64,000 nucleotides of DNA, taken from Kitasatospora azatica KCTC 9699 (GTDB taxonomy: Bacteria > Actinomycetota > Actinomycetes > Streptomycetales > Streptomycetaceae). Where the stretch lies: contig NZ_JQMO01000002.1 of the NCBI RefSeq assembly GCF_000744785.1, positions 1,922,001 through 1,986,000 on the forward strand, written 5' to 3'. The notes under the pieces are model-generated. The model was not told the DNA's origin, searched no databases, and saw only the letters and a program-made list of their open reading frames with translations. The position numbers and the translations under genes were made by a program. Below, piece after piece: positions 15,952 through 23,888 of this stretch. Every line of letters begins with the position of its first letter. Within the stretch, counting starts at the first letter, position 1.

Positions 15952-17671
15952 GGGGCCGTCGATGAATTAGTGGGTTGATTTGTCCTCGCGGTCTGCGGCT
16001 GTCGCGTGCATGACGTAGTTCGCGAGGTCGCTGGGGTCGATCAGGCGGGCGGGGATCGGTTCCGGGTGGTGTCCCAGGTCTTCCAGGATGGGGCGGACCT
16101 GCTTGATCAGGGCTCTGATCTGGTTCTCCCCGACGCGGAAGAGGTAAGCGGTCAGCGAGCGGGACAGGCCGCGCTGGTCGAGGATGGCGGCCCAGATGAT
16201 GTTCTCTGTGGTCATCTTGCGGTGCCGGGGCCGCTCCTTGGGCGGCAGGGCGTCCAACCGGTCGCGGACGCTGACGGTGAGTTCGTCCAGGTCATGGCGC
16301 TCGATGCCGGTCAGCAGGGGGTGGGTGGCCAGGGTCGCGCCGAAGGTGTGCGCGTGCCGGGGGTGGGATCTGGGGCCGGGCGGGTGGAGCGGGACGTCGG
16401 GGATGCCGGGCTGGGGCGGGATCGTGTAGTTCCACTCCCCGTGGAAGTCTTCCGGGCGGATCGTGAGGGCGGACGCGTGTTGTTCGCTGATCTCGATGCC
16501 GGTGGGGTAGCTGCCGGTGTCCAGGCGGGCGGTCACGGTCAGTCCGGTGCGGGTGGTGGTCGCCGAGATGAGGTTCAGGGCGGTCTCGTAGCTGGTCAGC
16601 GGGTGGGAACGCCAGTTGAGGGAGATGAAGGAGAACAGGCGGTGCTCGACCCGGTTCCACTTCGAAGTCCCCGGAGGTAGGTGGCACACGCTGATCTCCA
16701 GGCCGGTCTCGGTGGCGAGAACGGCGAGGTTGGCCTTCCACGCCTTGGCGCGGGAGCTGTTGGAGCCGCCGCCGTCCGCGGTGATCAGCAGGCGTCTTGC
16801 CTGTGGATAGGCGGGCCGCCCTTCCTCGGTCCACCAGCGGCGCAGGCTGGAGACGGCGAACGCGGCGGTGTCGTGATCGGTGCCCACCACGACGAACCCG
16901 GTATTGCGGCCCAGGTCGTAGATGCCGTAGGGGATCGCTGTGCCCGTGGCGTGGGAGGGGAAGTCGTGGTCGAGGACCTTGACCGGGGCGCCCGGCGGGG
17001 CCCACTCGCGTCCGGGCCGGGCGAAGAGTCCGATCTGCTCCTTCTTCTTGGTGTCCACGCTGATCACCGGATCACCGGCCTGGAGGAACTCGGCCACCGT
17101 GGAGTTGAGATGCTGGAACTGCGCGTCCCGGTCTGGGTGGTGGCTGCCGGCCAGCACCCGCGCGTTGCCGCGCAGGCTGAACCCGGCCCCTTTCAGCAGG
17201 GCCGCGACAGTGTCGCGGCCCACCTTCCTGCCCTGGGCGGCGAGTTCATCCGCGAGGCGGCGCAACGACTTCGTCGTCCACGTCAGGGGCTTCATCGGAT
17301 CGCCCTGTGTGCTGTCCTCGACCAGCGCCAGCAAGGCCGGCACCAAACCTGGGTCCCTGTCCGCCAGGGCCGGGCGGCCCGCACCCGACCGCCGTACCCG
17401 CCCGTCCGGTCCCTCGCCCGCATCGAGTTCGGCCAGGCCACGGCTGACGCGGCCTTTCGAGACGCCCGCAGCCTGTGCCACCGCGGCAATCCCGCCGTGC
17501 CCGAACTGCCGGGCCTCCGCCGCGTACAGGATCCGGCGCTGCCGCTCGTTCAAATGCGGCGTCACCGCCTCGAACTTCGCCCGTAACGACTCCACCGATC
17601 CATCAAAGCGCCCCATGCCACATCAACGAGCCCAACTACCGTAAGCAACCCACTAATTCATCGACGGCCCC
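15952..17671. mobile_element. ISAzo13-type insertion sequence
   Basis: 1720 bp bounded by perfect 26-bp inverted repeats, 15952-15977 and 17646-17671, each starting GGGGCCGTCGATGAATTAG from the outside. It carries one transposase gene filling almost the whole length. A 2-bp GA lies on both outer sides and behaves as a target duplication, since its removal restores the interrupted STAS frame. The intact gene and perfect ends indicate a recent insertion. Confidence 0.88.
15967..17616 (-). CDS. ISAzo13-family transposase
   Basis: The product is 549 aa. The N-terminal third has a helix-turn-helix (GIAAVAQAAGVSKGRVSRGL). The catalytic part carries 'VISVDTKKKEQIGLF', then 'ARRLLITADGGGSNSS', then 'LPPGTSKWNRVEHRLFSFIS', the DDE-type arrangement of the ISAzo13 group, with acidic residues at VISVD, ITADGG and NRVEH. 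The stop codon lies within the left inverted repeat. The length is about normal and there is no frameshift, so it is probably active. Confidence 0.9.
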   Translation of the reverse strand: MGRFDGSVESLRAKFEAVTPHLNERQRRILYAAEARQFGHGGIAAVAQAAGVSKGRVSRGLAELDAGEGPDGRVRRSGAGRPALADRDPGLVPALLALVEDSTQGDPMKPLTWTTKSLRRLADELAAQGRKVGRDTVAALLKGAGFSLRGNARVLAGSHHPDRDAQFQHLNSTVAEFLQAGDPVISVDTKKKEQIGLFARPGREWAPPGAPVKVLDHDFPSHATGTAIPYGIYDLGRNTGFVVVGTDHDTAAFAVSSLRRWWTEEGRPAYPQARRLLITADGGGSNSSRAKAWKANLAVLATETGLEISVCHLPPGTSKWNRVEHRLFSFISLNWRSHPLTSYETALNLISATTTRTGLTVTARLDTGSYPTGIEISEQHASALTIRPEDFHGEWNYTIPPQPGIPDVPLHPPGPRSHPRHAHTFGATLATHPLLTGIERHDLDELTVSVRDRLDALPPKERPRHRKMTTENIIWAAILDQRGLSRSLTAYLFRVGENQIRALIKQVRPILEDLGHHPEPIPARLIDPSDLANYVMHATAADREDKSTH

Positions 17672-17948
17672 GAACGGCACCCTGGAGGTCGACATGTCCG
17701 AAGTGGGACACCTCAGCCCGGCCGGCGCGTCCGCTCTGCTGTCCGCCGTCGCAGCCGCACGCACCCAAGGAGTCGCCGTCGTCGTCCTCGGCGCCCCACC
17801 CCAGGCCCGGTCCGCCATGCGACAGGCCGGGCTGGACCACCTGCTGCTCCATGCGACGCCCGACCCCGCACCGGAGCCCGAGTCCGAGTCCGAGTCCGGG
17901 CAACGGGATCGGGGCAACGGGAGCTCCGGTCCCGCCGACCGTCGCTAG
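17672..17948 (+). pseudogene. STAS-domain gene, 3' part, split by IS
   Basis: Continues the frame cut at 15951: 'NGTLEVDMSEVGHLSPAGAS' and 'VAVVVLGAPPQARSAMRQAG' are the central strand, the phosphorylatable-serine loop region and the last strand of an STAS domain. The tail is a Pro/Glu/Ser repeat encoded by GAGTCC units. The separated half has no start of its own. Confidence 0.75.
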
Positions 17949-18210
17949 CTCCGCCATCATGAGCCTGGCCATGGTCGTGCTGTTCCCGCTCACCCCGGCC
18001 AGCAACACCTTCGTCGCCCCGCACACCATGCCCGGCTGGCTGCACGCCCTCGTCGACGCCAACCCCGTGACCCACCTGGTCACCACGGTGCGGGACGCAA
18101 TGGCAGGCACAGCCACCCTCGGACAGGTCGGCACCGTACTGCTCGCCTCGGCCACCCTGGTCACCTTCTTCGGGCCGCTGACCATGCACGCCTACCGCAC
18201 CCGCCAGTAG
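17944..18210 (+). pseudogene. C-terminal fragment of ABC-2 type permease
   Basis: 'ASSAIMSLAMVVLFPLTPAS' followed by 'MPGWLHALVDANPVTHLVTT' and a final hydrophobic helix ending 'LTMHAYRTRQ' match the last quarter of DrrB-like drug exporters. About 180 residues that should come before are absent, and no ATPase gene is near. It is a deletion remnant. Confidence 0.7.
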
Positions 18211-18572
18211 CGAGGTCAGCCCAACGGCCTGGATGAACACCCTGCCGAGGTCGCCGCCCTGCACACGGTCTGGGACCAGACGTGTGAGCACACCAGCGGT
18301 GGGCACCCGAGCTTCATCTGCTGGAATGCCGAGCTGCTCGCCAGTCCGGGGAATTCAGTAACGGAAGACACCGTGGCCGCTGTGAGGCGCATGACGATCG
18401 CCGACATGGATCCGTCATGTCGAGGTGGCGAAACGGCCACCTCACAGTGTCCCGCCGGCGGTGTTAGGACCTCGTTACAGGCCGCGTAGTGGAGGTGGGC
18501 GGCCGGTTAACACGGTCCGCCTAGCGTGCTGGCGCCGGAAGGCATTCGACCGCCCGGCGAAAGGACACCCTC
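18211..18572. other. Stretch without a supported gene before narK
   Basis: One plus-strand frame from about 18233 reads 'HPAEVAALHTVWDQTCEHTS' and 'AELLASPGNSVTEDTVAAVR' and looks coding-like, but has no start and no recognised family. It may be a gene remnant. The rest should contain the promoter of the NarK-like transporter. Confidence 0.35.
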
Positions 18573-19964
18573 ATGGCGACCGACACAAACGCGACCACAT
18601 CCGGACAGCTGACTGAGCAGGCTTCCGACGACGAGCTCCTGCAGCGCCGACCGCATCGGTGGATCGACCGCTGGCTGCCGGAGGACCAGCAGTTCTGGGA
18701 GACCGTCGGTTCCCGGACCGCGCGCCGCAACCTGATCTTCTCGATCCTCTCCGAGCACATCGGCTTCTCTGTGTGGACCATCTGGTCGGTCCTGGTGCTG
18801 TTCATGCCCCAGAAGACCTACGGCTTCAGCGTGAGCGACAAGTTCCTGCTGACGACCACTCCGGCGGCGCTGGGCTCGTTCGTACGACTTCCCTACACCT
18901 TCGCGATCGCCAAATTCGGCGGCCGCAACTGGACGGTCATCTCCGCCGGGCTGCTGCTGATCCCCTCGGTGCTCGCACTCGTCCTGCTCAAGCCAGGGGT
19001 GTCCCTGGACACCCTGCTGGTCGTCACCGCGCTCGCCGGGGTCGGTGGCGGCAACTTCGCCTCGTCGATGGCCAACATCAACAACTTCTACCCGCAGCGG
19101 CTCAAGGGCCGCGCGCTCGGACTCAACGCGGGCGGCGGCAACATCGGCGTCGCCACCGTGCAGATCGCCGGCGCATTGATCATCGCAGCCTTCGGCGCGG
19201 CCACCGATCCCCGCGTCCTGCTGTACATCTACATCCCCTTGGTCCTCGTGGTCACCGCAACGGCGTGGACGCGGATGGACAATCTCACCGAGGCGACCAA
19301 CGACTCCGGCGCATTGCGCGAAGTCGCCCGCCACCGGCACACCTGGATCATCTCCTTCCTCTACATCGGCACCTTCGGCTCGTTCATCGGCTTCGGCTTC
19401 GCCTTCGGCCAGGTACTGGCCGCGTCCGGTGTCGCGCACCCGATCTACGTGGTCTGGTTGGGGGCCTTCGTCGGATCGCTGATCCGCCCGGTCGGCGGAG
19501 CACTGGCCGACCGCTTCCGCGGCTCAACGGTGACAATGTGGAACTTCGTCGCGATGACGCTGGTGTCCGGGGCCGTACTGGCGACCTCCCACGCCAAGTC
19601 GGTACCACTGTTCGTGCTGGCGTTCACCGTGCTGTTCGCACTGACGGGCGTCGGGAACGGATCGGTGTACAAGATGATCCCGGCGATCTTCCACGCCCGG
19701 GCCGTCACCCGGCTCAGCGAGGGCGCCGACGCCAAACAGGAGAGCTTCCAGGCCCGAAAGCTGGCCAGCGCCCTGGTCGGGGTCGCCGGAGCAGTCGGTG
19801 CCTTCGGCGGCGTCCTGGTGCAGATCGCGTTCCGTCAGTCGTTCCTGTCGACCGGCACCGGCGACGCGGCCTACATCGCCTTCATCGCCTTCTACGCGCT
19901 GTGTGCCGTGCTGACCTGGGCGGTGTACGTTCGCTCGTCGCACGACAGCCTCATCGGGGTCTGA
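18573..19964 (+). CDS. narK: NarK-type nitrate/nitrite MFS transporter
   Basis: The product is 463 aa with 12 predicted transmembrane helices. AAAGGA lies 10 bases before the ATG. The nitrate/nitrite porter signature is in helix 5, 'GGGNFASSMANINNFYPQRL' followed by KGRALGLNAGGGNIG, and a related glycine-rich segment is in the second half (FALTGVGNGSVYKMIP). It would exchange or symport nitrate and nitrite across the membrane. No nitrate reductase genes are in the window, so it may serve respiration genes elsewhere. The region around it is linked by the TTGCATNATGCAA sites, though none lies directly upstream of this gene. Confidence 0.9.
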   Translation: MATDTNATTSGQLTEQASDDELLQRRPHRWIDRWLPEDQQFWETVGSRTARRNLIFSILSEHIGFSVWTIWSVLVLFMPQKTYGFSVSDKFLLTTTPAALGSFVRLPYTFAIAKFGGRNWTVISAGLLLIPSVLALVLLKPGVSLDTLLVVTALAGVGGGNFASSMANINNFYPQRLKGRALGLNAGGGNIGVATVQIAGALIIAAFGAATDPRVLLYIYIPLVLVVTATAWTRMDNLTEATNDSGALREVARHRHTWIISFLYIGTFGSFIGFGFAFGQVLAASGVAHPIYVVWLGAFVGSLIRPVGGALADRFRGSTVTMWNFVAMTLVSGAVLATSHAKSVPLFVLAFTVLFALTGVGNGSVYKMIPAIFHARAVTRLSEGADAKQESFQARKLASALVGVAGAVGAFGGVLVQIAFRQSFLSTGTGDAAYIAFIAFYALCAVLTWAVYVRSSHDSLIGV

Positions 19965-21054
19965 ACCTGGGTCCCGCTCCAGCGGCCGCGGCCGGCCACA
20001 CCGCACCGAGAGCAGGTAATGCTCGACTGCCCCCGGAGCCGCGAGCCGGCGACGCCCGGTAGCGAGGTGGGGCCCGGTTGCACCGTCCGGGCACCACTTC
20101 GCTTCCCTGTCACCGCGATTGTGCGGGCGCATCATGACGAAGGCCCCACGCCGGATGGGCTACGAGGCCCTTGTGGTGCCTGAGGCAACCCAGCGCTGCC
20201 TGCGGATGCCTCGCGACGCGCTTGGATCTTGCCCAACACCCCTTTGCAGGACGGGTTCCCGGAGCACGGAGAAGCCGCGTCGCGCCTCCCGCCCTTACGG
20301 CACGGTCCGCGATTGAGGTCGGGATGCACCCTGTCAGATGAGCGGTGTCCCGGCCCGGGCACCACCGGTCGACGGTCCCGGCCACATCCAGCCTGCGCGG
20401 AAACTCGGCACCGACAGGCAGAGCGCCCAGGCGCTTCTCCACCACGGCACTGACTGCGCACTCCATGCGCCGACGCACCGACCGTGGCCGCGGGGACCGG
20501 GAAGACTTCGTCACGCCGCCACGGCTCCAACAGACACCCCTGCGGGCCCCGAACCAGCTGATTCAGTCACCCACGAAGTACGAAGCCAGCCGCGACGGCA
20601 CAGGCTGTCCGGCGGACCCGCCGCAGGCTCCCGCAGAGCCGACCAGCAGGTCGACTCCAGGCGCACCCAAGGGCTGCCACAAGCCTCGCACGCCCCCTTT
20701 CACGCCCAAGACTGGCGCATCGTCAGATTTCTTTGCATAATGCAATGGTCTCGTCGGTGTCCACCGCGCCGGACACGGCCACCTCGTTCGCGAGCGGCTG
20801 TCCCGGCGCCCGCTGCGGGGCACAACACCTTCCCCCGGGCATCTCCCCCGCCCTCGGGAGGGGGCTCCGGCGCTCGGCCGTCGCCAGGTTCTCCAGGCCT
20901 GCCGACGGCCGCCGGAGTCGGCTTCCGACACCGGCGGCTGCCCAGCCCGGCGACCGTCAAACACCGAATCCGCGCGGCGGTCCACCTCCCACACTCCTGT
21001 GGCCGGCGCCCCCGCTGCGTCGGGAGCCGGCCACAGGCGGCGAAAGGCACCGCC
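19965..21054. other. About 1.1 kb with no supported gene
   Basis: Several frames are open on both strands but none has a ribosome site, a family match or consistent coding pattern. The only clear feature is the palindrome at 20733-20745. It may hold degraded genes or the long leader of the STAS gene. Confidence 0.4.
20733..20745. promoter_or_regulatory. TTGCATNATGCAA palindrome, site 3
   Basis: TTGCATAATGCAA inside TTTCTTTGCATAATGCAATG. The plus-strand orientation matches the downstream STAS gene, but that start is 310 bp away. Confidence 0.65.
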
Positions 21055-21492
21055 CTGAGCACCGCGCACGTCACCTACGGCCAGCGCCACGGATGGACCC
21101 TGATCCACATCGGCGGGACCCTCGACCTCACCGCTGTCTCCGCCCTCCGCGAGCGGCTGCTCCGGCTGATCTGGGACGGCTGCCGACAGCTCGTCGTCGA
21201 CCTGGGCGGTCTGGACTTCTGCGACTCCGGCGGCTTCGCGGTCCTGGTCGCCACACGCCGCCAGATGGCCGCCCGCGGCGGAGAGCTCCGCCTGGTCCTT
21301 CCGGCACCGGCGAGCAACGCCCGCACGGCCCTGAGCGCCTTCGGCACCGACCGCGTGTTCCAGACCTACGCCAGCGCGGCCGACGCTCTCGCCGACTGCC
21401 GCCCCGCGACGGACGCGGACTGCTGCGGCACCCAGGCCCTGTCGGCCGGGCAACGGCCGCCGCTTGGCGCCATGCCGCGTCAGCGCAAATGA
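21055..21492 (+). CDS. STAS-domain anti-sigma factor antagonist
   Basis: About 145 aa. The frame is open far upstream; similarity begins at 'STAHVTYGQRHGWTLIHIGG', and the best start is a rare CTG at 21055 with GAAAGG 7 bases before it. The STAS core is complete: 'GTLDLTAVSALRERLLRLIW', 'LVVDLGGLDFCDSGGFAVLV' with the serine in the D-S-G loop that a partner kinase would phosphorylate, and the last strand 'LRLVLPAPASNARTALSAF'. Such proteins bind anti-sigma kinases in partner switching. A SpoIIE-type phosphatase lies 1.1 kb away, a likely partner. No anti-sigma kinase is seen nearby. Confidence 0.78.
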   Translation: MSTAHVTYGQRHGWTLIHIGGTLDLTAVSALRERLLRLIWDGCRQLVVDLGGLDFCDSGGFAVLVATRRQMAARGGELRLVLPAPASNARTALSAFGTDRVFQTYASAADALADCRPATDADCCGTQALSAGQRPPLGAMPRQRK

Positions 21493-21538
21493 CCGACCGG
21501 AGAACCGGGCCCCGGAACCCGCACGAGGGACAAGCACC

Positions 21539-21844
21539 TTGCCCAGCCAGCAGCCGTTCCACGACCCGCAGTGCGAGCGCTTCCTGGAAGCAGCCGACGC
21601 CGCCGGGATCCCACTCGTCGACGCCCTGCGCATGCGCGCGACCCACGCAGCGGCCAGACGCCTCGCGCTCACCACACAGGCGCGGGTCGCGGCCCTCCTG
21701 ACGGGATCGGCGACCAGGAGAAACCCGCCATCGGGCACGCCGGCCACTCCGCCCCTGCTGCCGCCCCCGCCCGGTGCGAGGCAGGCGATGGATGAACCCC
21801 CGCACGGAGCGGACCGTCGTTTCGACGGCCCAGGGCGACCGTGA
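21539..21844 (+). CDS. Small unknown protein related to 32193-32408
   Basis: 101 aa from a TTG at 21539 with GAGGGA upstream. The pattern 'DPQCERFLEAADAAGIPLVDALRMRATH' parallels 'DPRHARFIRDCLSTGIPLAEAQAMLAAH' in the product of 32193-32408: a short helical unit with conserved DP, RF, GIPL and M-x-A-x-H. The C-terminal Pro-rich tail is low complexity. It follows the STAS gene by 47 bp and may be co-transcribed. The function is unknown. Confidence 0.5.
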   Translation: MPSQQPFHDPQCERFLEAADAAGIPLVDALRMRATHAAARRLALTTQARVAALLTGSATRRNPPSGTPATPPLLPPPPGARQAMDEPPHGADRRFDGPGRP

Positions 21845-21891
21845 TCATTGCCAGGGCCGCTGCGTGCCCTTCCCGTCGTCGGCGGCCTCGC

Positions 21892-22233
21892 TCACCGGCC
21901 GGTCTCCTTCTCGCACGGAGCGGAGCTGTCGACCGGGCTGGGGCGGATGTGCAGTCGCCAGCCTGCGCCGGCCGCCTCGTCGATCAGCTCGCGCACCCTC
22001 GCCTCGTCGCCGGTCTCGCAACGGATCCGGGCACCGCTGTCGTCGTAGGCGGTGATCTCGAAGCGCAACTCGGTGTCTCCTTCTGGTCGGGGCCCACACT
22101 CGATCTTGATCTTCGCGAGCAGTTCGCGCACCGGACGCAGCCCGCCCCGCAACGGCGCCGTCCCCCGGAGCGGTGCCGGGTGCCCCCGCCCGTGAGGGAA
22201 CTCCACCTCCGCGTGGCACGGCGAACCCGACAC
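21892..22233 (-). CDS. Small hypothetical protein
   Basis: 113 aa. The GTG at 22231-22233 nearly overlaps the stop of the preceding minus-strand gene (1-bp gap), indicating coupling. The core 'LRPVRELLAKIKIECGPRPE', 'ELRFEITAYDDSGARIRCET' and 'ARVRELIDEAAGAGWRLHIR' predicts an alternating helix/strand domain. No family is recognised. Confidence 0.55.
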   Translation of the reverse strand: MSGSPCHAEVEFPHGRGHPAPLRGTAPLRGGLRPVRELLAKIKIECGPRPEGDTELRFEITAYDDSGARIRCETGDEARVRELIDEAAGAGWRLHIRPSPVDSSAPCEKETGR

Positions 22234-22234
22234 C

Positions 22235-22426
22235 TCAGTCCACGTCGACCGCCGCCTCGCAGCGCTCGACCACGACACCGTGCTGCTCCGCGATCCGCAG
22301 CAGGAGGGCCACCCGTCCGGCATAGGCCTGGGCGCCGTCCTCGTCATTCGCGCTGCGAGCGTCGTCGCGCAATCTGCGGGCCTCGTGGAGCTTCTCACGC
22401 AGCTCCTGGTCGAACACGTTGCTCAC
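22235..22426 (-). CDS. Small helical hypothetical protein
   Basis: 63 aa. The GTG at 22424-22426 has GGAGGG 6 bases upstream. The sequence (FDQELREKLHEARRLRDDAR, then RVALLLRIAEQHGVVVERC) predicts a two-helix hairpin, possibly a coiled coil. It is the first gene of a two-gene unit with 21892-22233. No function is recognised. Confidence 0.6.
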   Translation of the reverse strand: MSNVFDQELREKLHEARRLRDDARSANDEDGAQAYAGRVALLLRIAEQHGVVVERCEAAVDVD

Positions 22427-22600
22427 TGCCGTCCCTCCGTGCCGAGCACCTGTCGTGCCAACGGCCCTGTTCGCAGAAGATGGTGACGAAATAGCGGCGT
22501 TCTTCACGTCATCGCGTCTTCGCTCCGGTGGATGGCCTGTGACCGGTGCGGGACACGGTCGACCACCCGCCGCCCGCGCCCGCCGAACGGCGCACCCCCA

Positions 22601-23677
22601 TCACTGCGACGGCCCGTCGGGCTCGTCCCGGTAGCGCAGCAGGAGCATGGCGGCGTCGTCGTTCGACGGCCCGCCGGCGTGGCTGACGAGGTCCTGGCGC
22701 AGGGCCTCCAGCGCCCGCTCGGGGTCCTCGTGGTCGAGCAGGAACGCGCGGTCGACCAGCGGGTAGAACTCTCCTCGGCTGTTGCGCGCCTCGGCGACAC
22801 CGTCGGTGTAGAGCAGCATCTGGTCGCCCGGACGCAGGTCGACCGTGTGGGCCTCGGGGCCGGCCGGGCCCAGGCTCGCCAGGCCCAGCGGCGGGGCGGC
22901 GACGTCCGGTTCGGCGAGCCGGACCGTCCCGTCGGCGCCGATCAACAGCGGTGCCGGGTGGCCGTAGTTGAGCAGGGTGACGGTGTGGTCGGCGTCCACC
23001 TCGGCCAGGACCGCGGTGACGAACTCCTCGCCGTCCAGGCGGCGGTTGAGGGCCCGCTCGAGGCGCCGGCCCACCGCATCGAGGTACTGCTCGTCCGGGG
23101 CCGCCTCCCGGAATGCACCCAGGACCAGTGCCGCGGTCTCCACCGCGTCAAGGCCCTTGCCCTGCACGTCCCCGACGATCACCCGCGCGCCGCCGGCGGC
23201 AGCCGGCACCACCTCGTACAGGTCCCCGCCGATCCGGGCCTCCGCGGCGGCGGAGGTGTAGGAGACCGCCACCCGCATCCGGCCCGCCGTGCGAGGCACC
23301 GGGCGCAGCAGCACTCGTTGCGCGGCTTCGGCGACCGAACGCACGTCGGCGAGCTCCCGCTCGTGGCGCCGACGCACCGCTGCCGCCAGCGCGGCGGCGG
23401 TCGCGCCCACCACGGCGGCCAGCGCGACCACTGCCCGACGCGTCGTCAGGAGTGTGTCGTACCAGGCCACGTTCACACACAGGACGAACGCGACGGCACC
23501 GACGAGCACGGCCCGGCGCACCGAGCCCGTCACGCAGGCGAACGCCGGGCCCAGCGAGAACAGTGCGAGGTAGCCGACATCCGGTCCGGCCAGCACGTCC
23601 ACGCTCGCCACCAGCACCATCACCGCGAATGGCAGCGCGGCAAGCAGCGGCTGGCGGCCCTGCCCCTGTTGCGCCAC
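22601..23677 (-). CDS. Membrane-bound SpoIIE-type PP2C phosphatase
   Basis: 358 aa from a GTG at 23675-23677 with GGAGGAGG upstream. The first 100 or so residues contain several hydrophobic helices (PFAVMVLVASVDVLAG, RAVVALAAVVGATAAALAAAV). The C-terminal PP2C domain has GGDLYEVV, VGDVQGKGLDA, LNYGHPAPLL, 'LLYTDGVAEARN' and a final SNDDAAMLLLRY, the metal-binding pattern of RsbU/SpoIIE phosphatases, with Glu where the first motif normally has Asp. It would dephosphorylate STAS anti-sigma antagonists, so the STAS protein at 21055 and the broken one at 15768 are natural partners. A TTGCATCATGCAA site lies 36 bp upstream. Confidence 0.88.
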   Translation of the reverse strand: MAQQGQGRQPLLAALPFAVMVLVASVDVLAGPDVGYLALFSLGPAFACVTGSVRRAVLVGAVAFVLCVNVAWYDTLLTTRRAVVALAAVVGATAAALAAAVRRRHERELADVRSVAEAAQRVLLRPVPRTAGRMRVAVSYTSAAAEARIGGDLYEVVPAAAGGARVIVGDVQGKGLDAVETAALVLGAFREAAPDEQYLDAVGRRLERALNRRLDGEEFVTAVLAEVDADHTVTLLNYGHPAPLLIGADGTVRLAEPDVAAPPLGLASLGPAGPEAHTVDLRPGDQMLLYTDGVAEARNSRGEFYPLVDRAFLLDHEDPERALEALRQDLVSHAGGPSNDDAAMLLLRYRDEPDGPSQ

Positions 23678-23712
23678 GCACCCCTCCTCCAACCTGCGAT
23701 CCACCTCTACTC

Positions 23713-23725
23713 TTGCATCATGCAA
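23713..23725. promoter_or_regulatory. TTGCATNATGCAA palindrome, site 4
   Basis: TTGCATCATGCAA, 36 bp before the phosphatase start and on its strand CCTTTGCATGATGCAA. A CATGAT hexamer inside could be a -10 element, so binding would block transcription. Confidence 0.7.
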
Positions 23726-23873
23726 AGGACTAGGGCAAGGTTCCGCCTGCTTCCTACCCGCGCCGGCATGCGCAACAGAGCGCCGGCACTCAGGAGCACA
23801 GGCAGCCCAGCCCGCTTCTCCCCACTGCGAGCGTCTCAACCAGAGAGACCTTTGCACAGTCCGACGATATGTT

Positions 23874-23886
23874 TTGCATAATGCAA
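23874..23886. promoter_or_regulatory. TTGCATNATGCAA palindrome, site 5
   Basis: TTTTGCATAATGCAAAG, the most symmetrical copy (TTTGCATAATGCAAA). It ends 2 bases before the GTG of the ClC gene. CATAAT (23877-23882) would be a -10 for a leaderless transcript, with TTGCAC at 23852-23857 as -35 (19-bp spacing). Confidence 0.7.
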
Positions 23887-23888
23887 AG

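Noticed and set aside
20110..20514. 134-codon minus-strand gene
   Set aside because: No ribosome site, no recognisable motif, and Arg/Ala/Pro-rich composition typical of a non-coding frame.
23748..23881. Short plus-strand peptides beginning MQR at the palindromes
   Set aside because: ATGCAAAGR is part of the palindrome itself, so an ATG occurs at several sites by design; lengths and sequences after it are unrelated.
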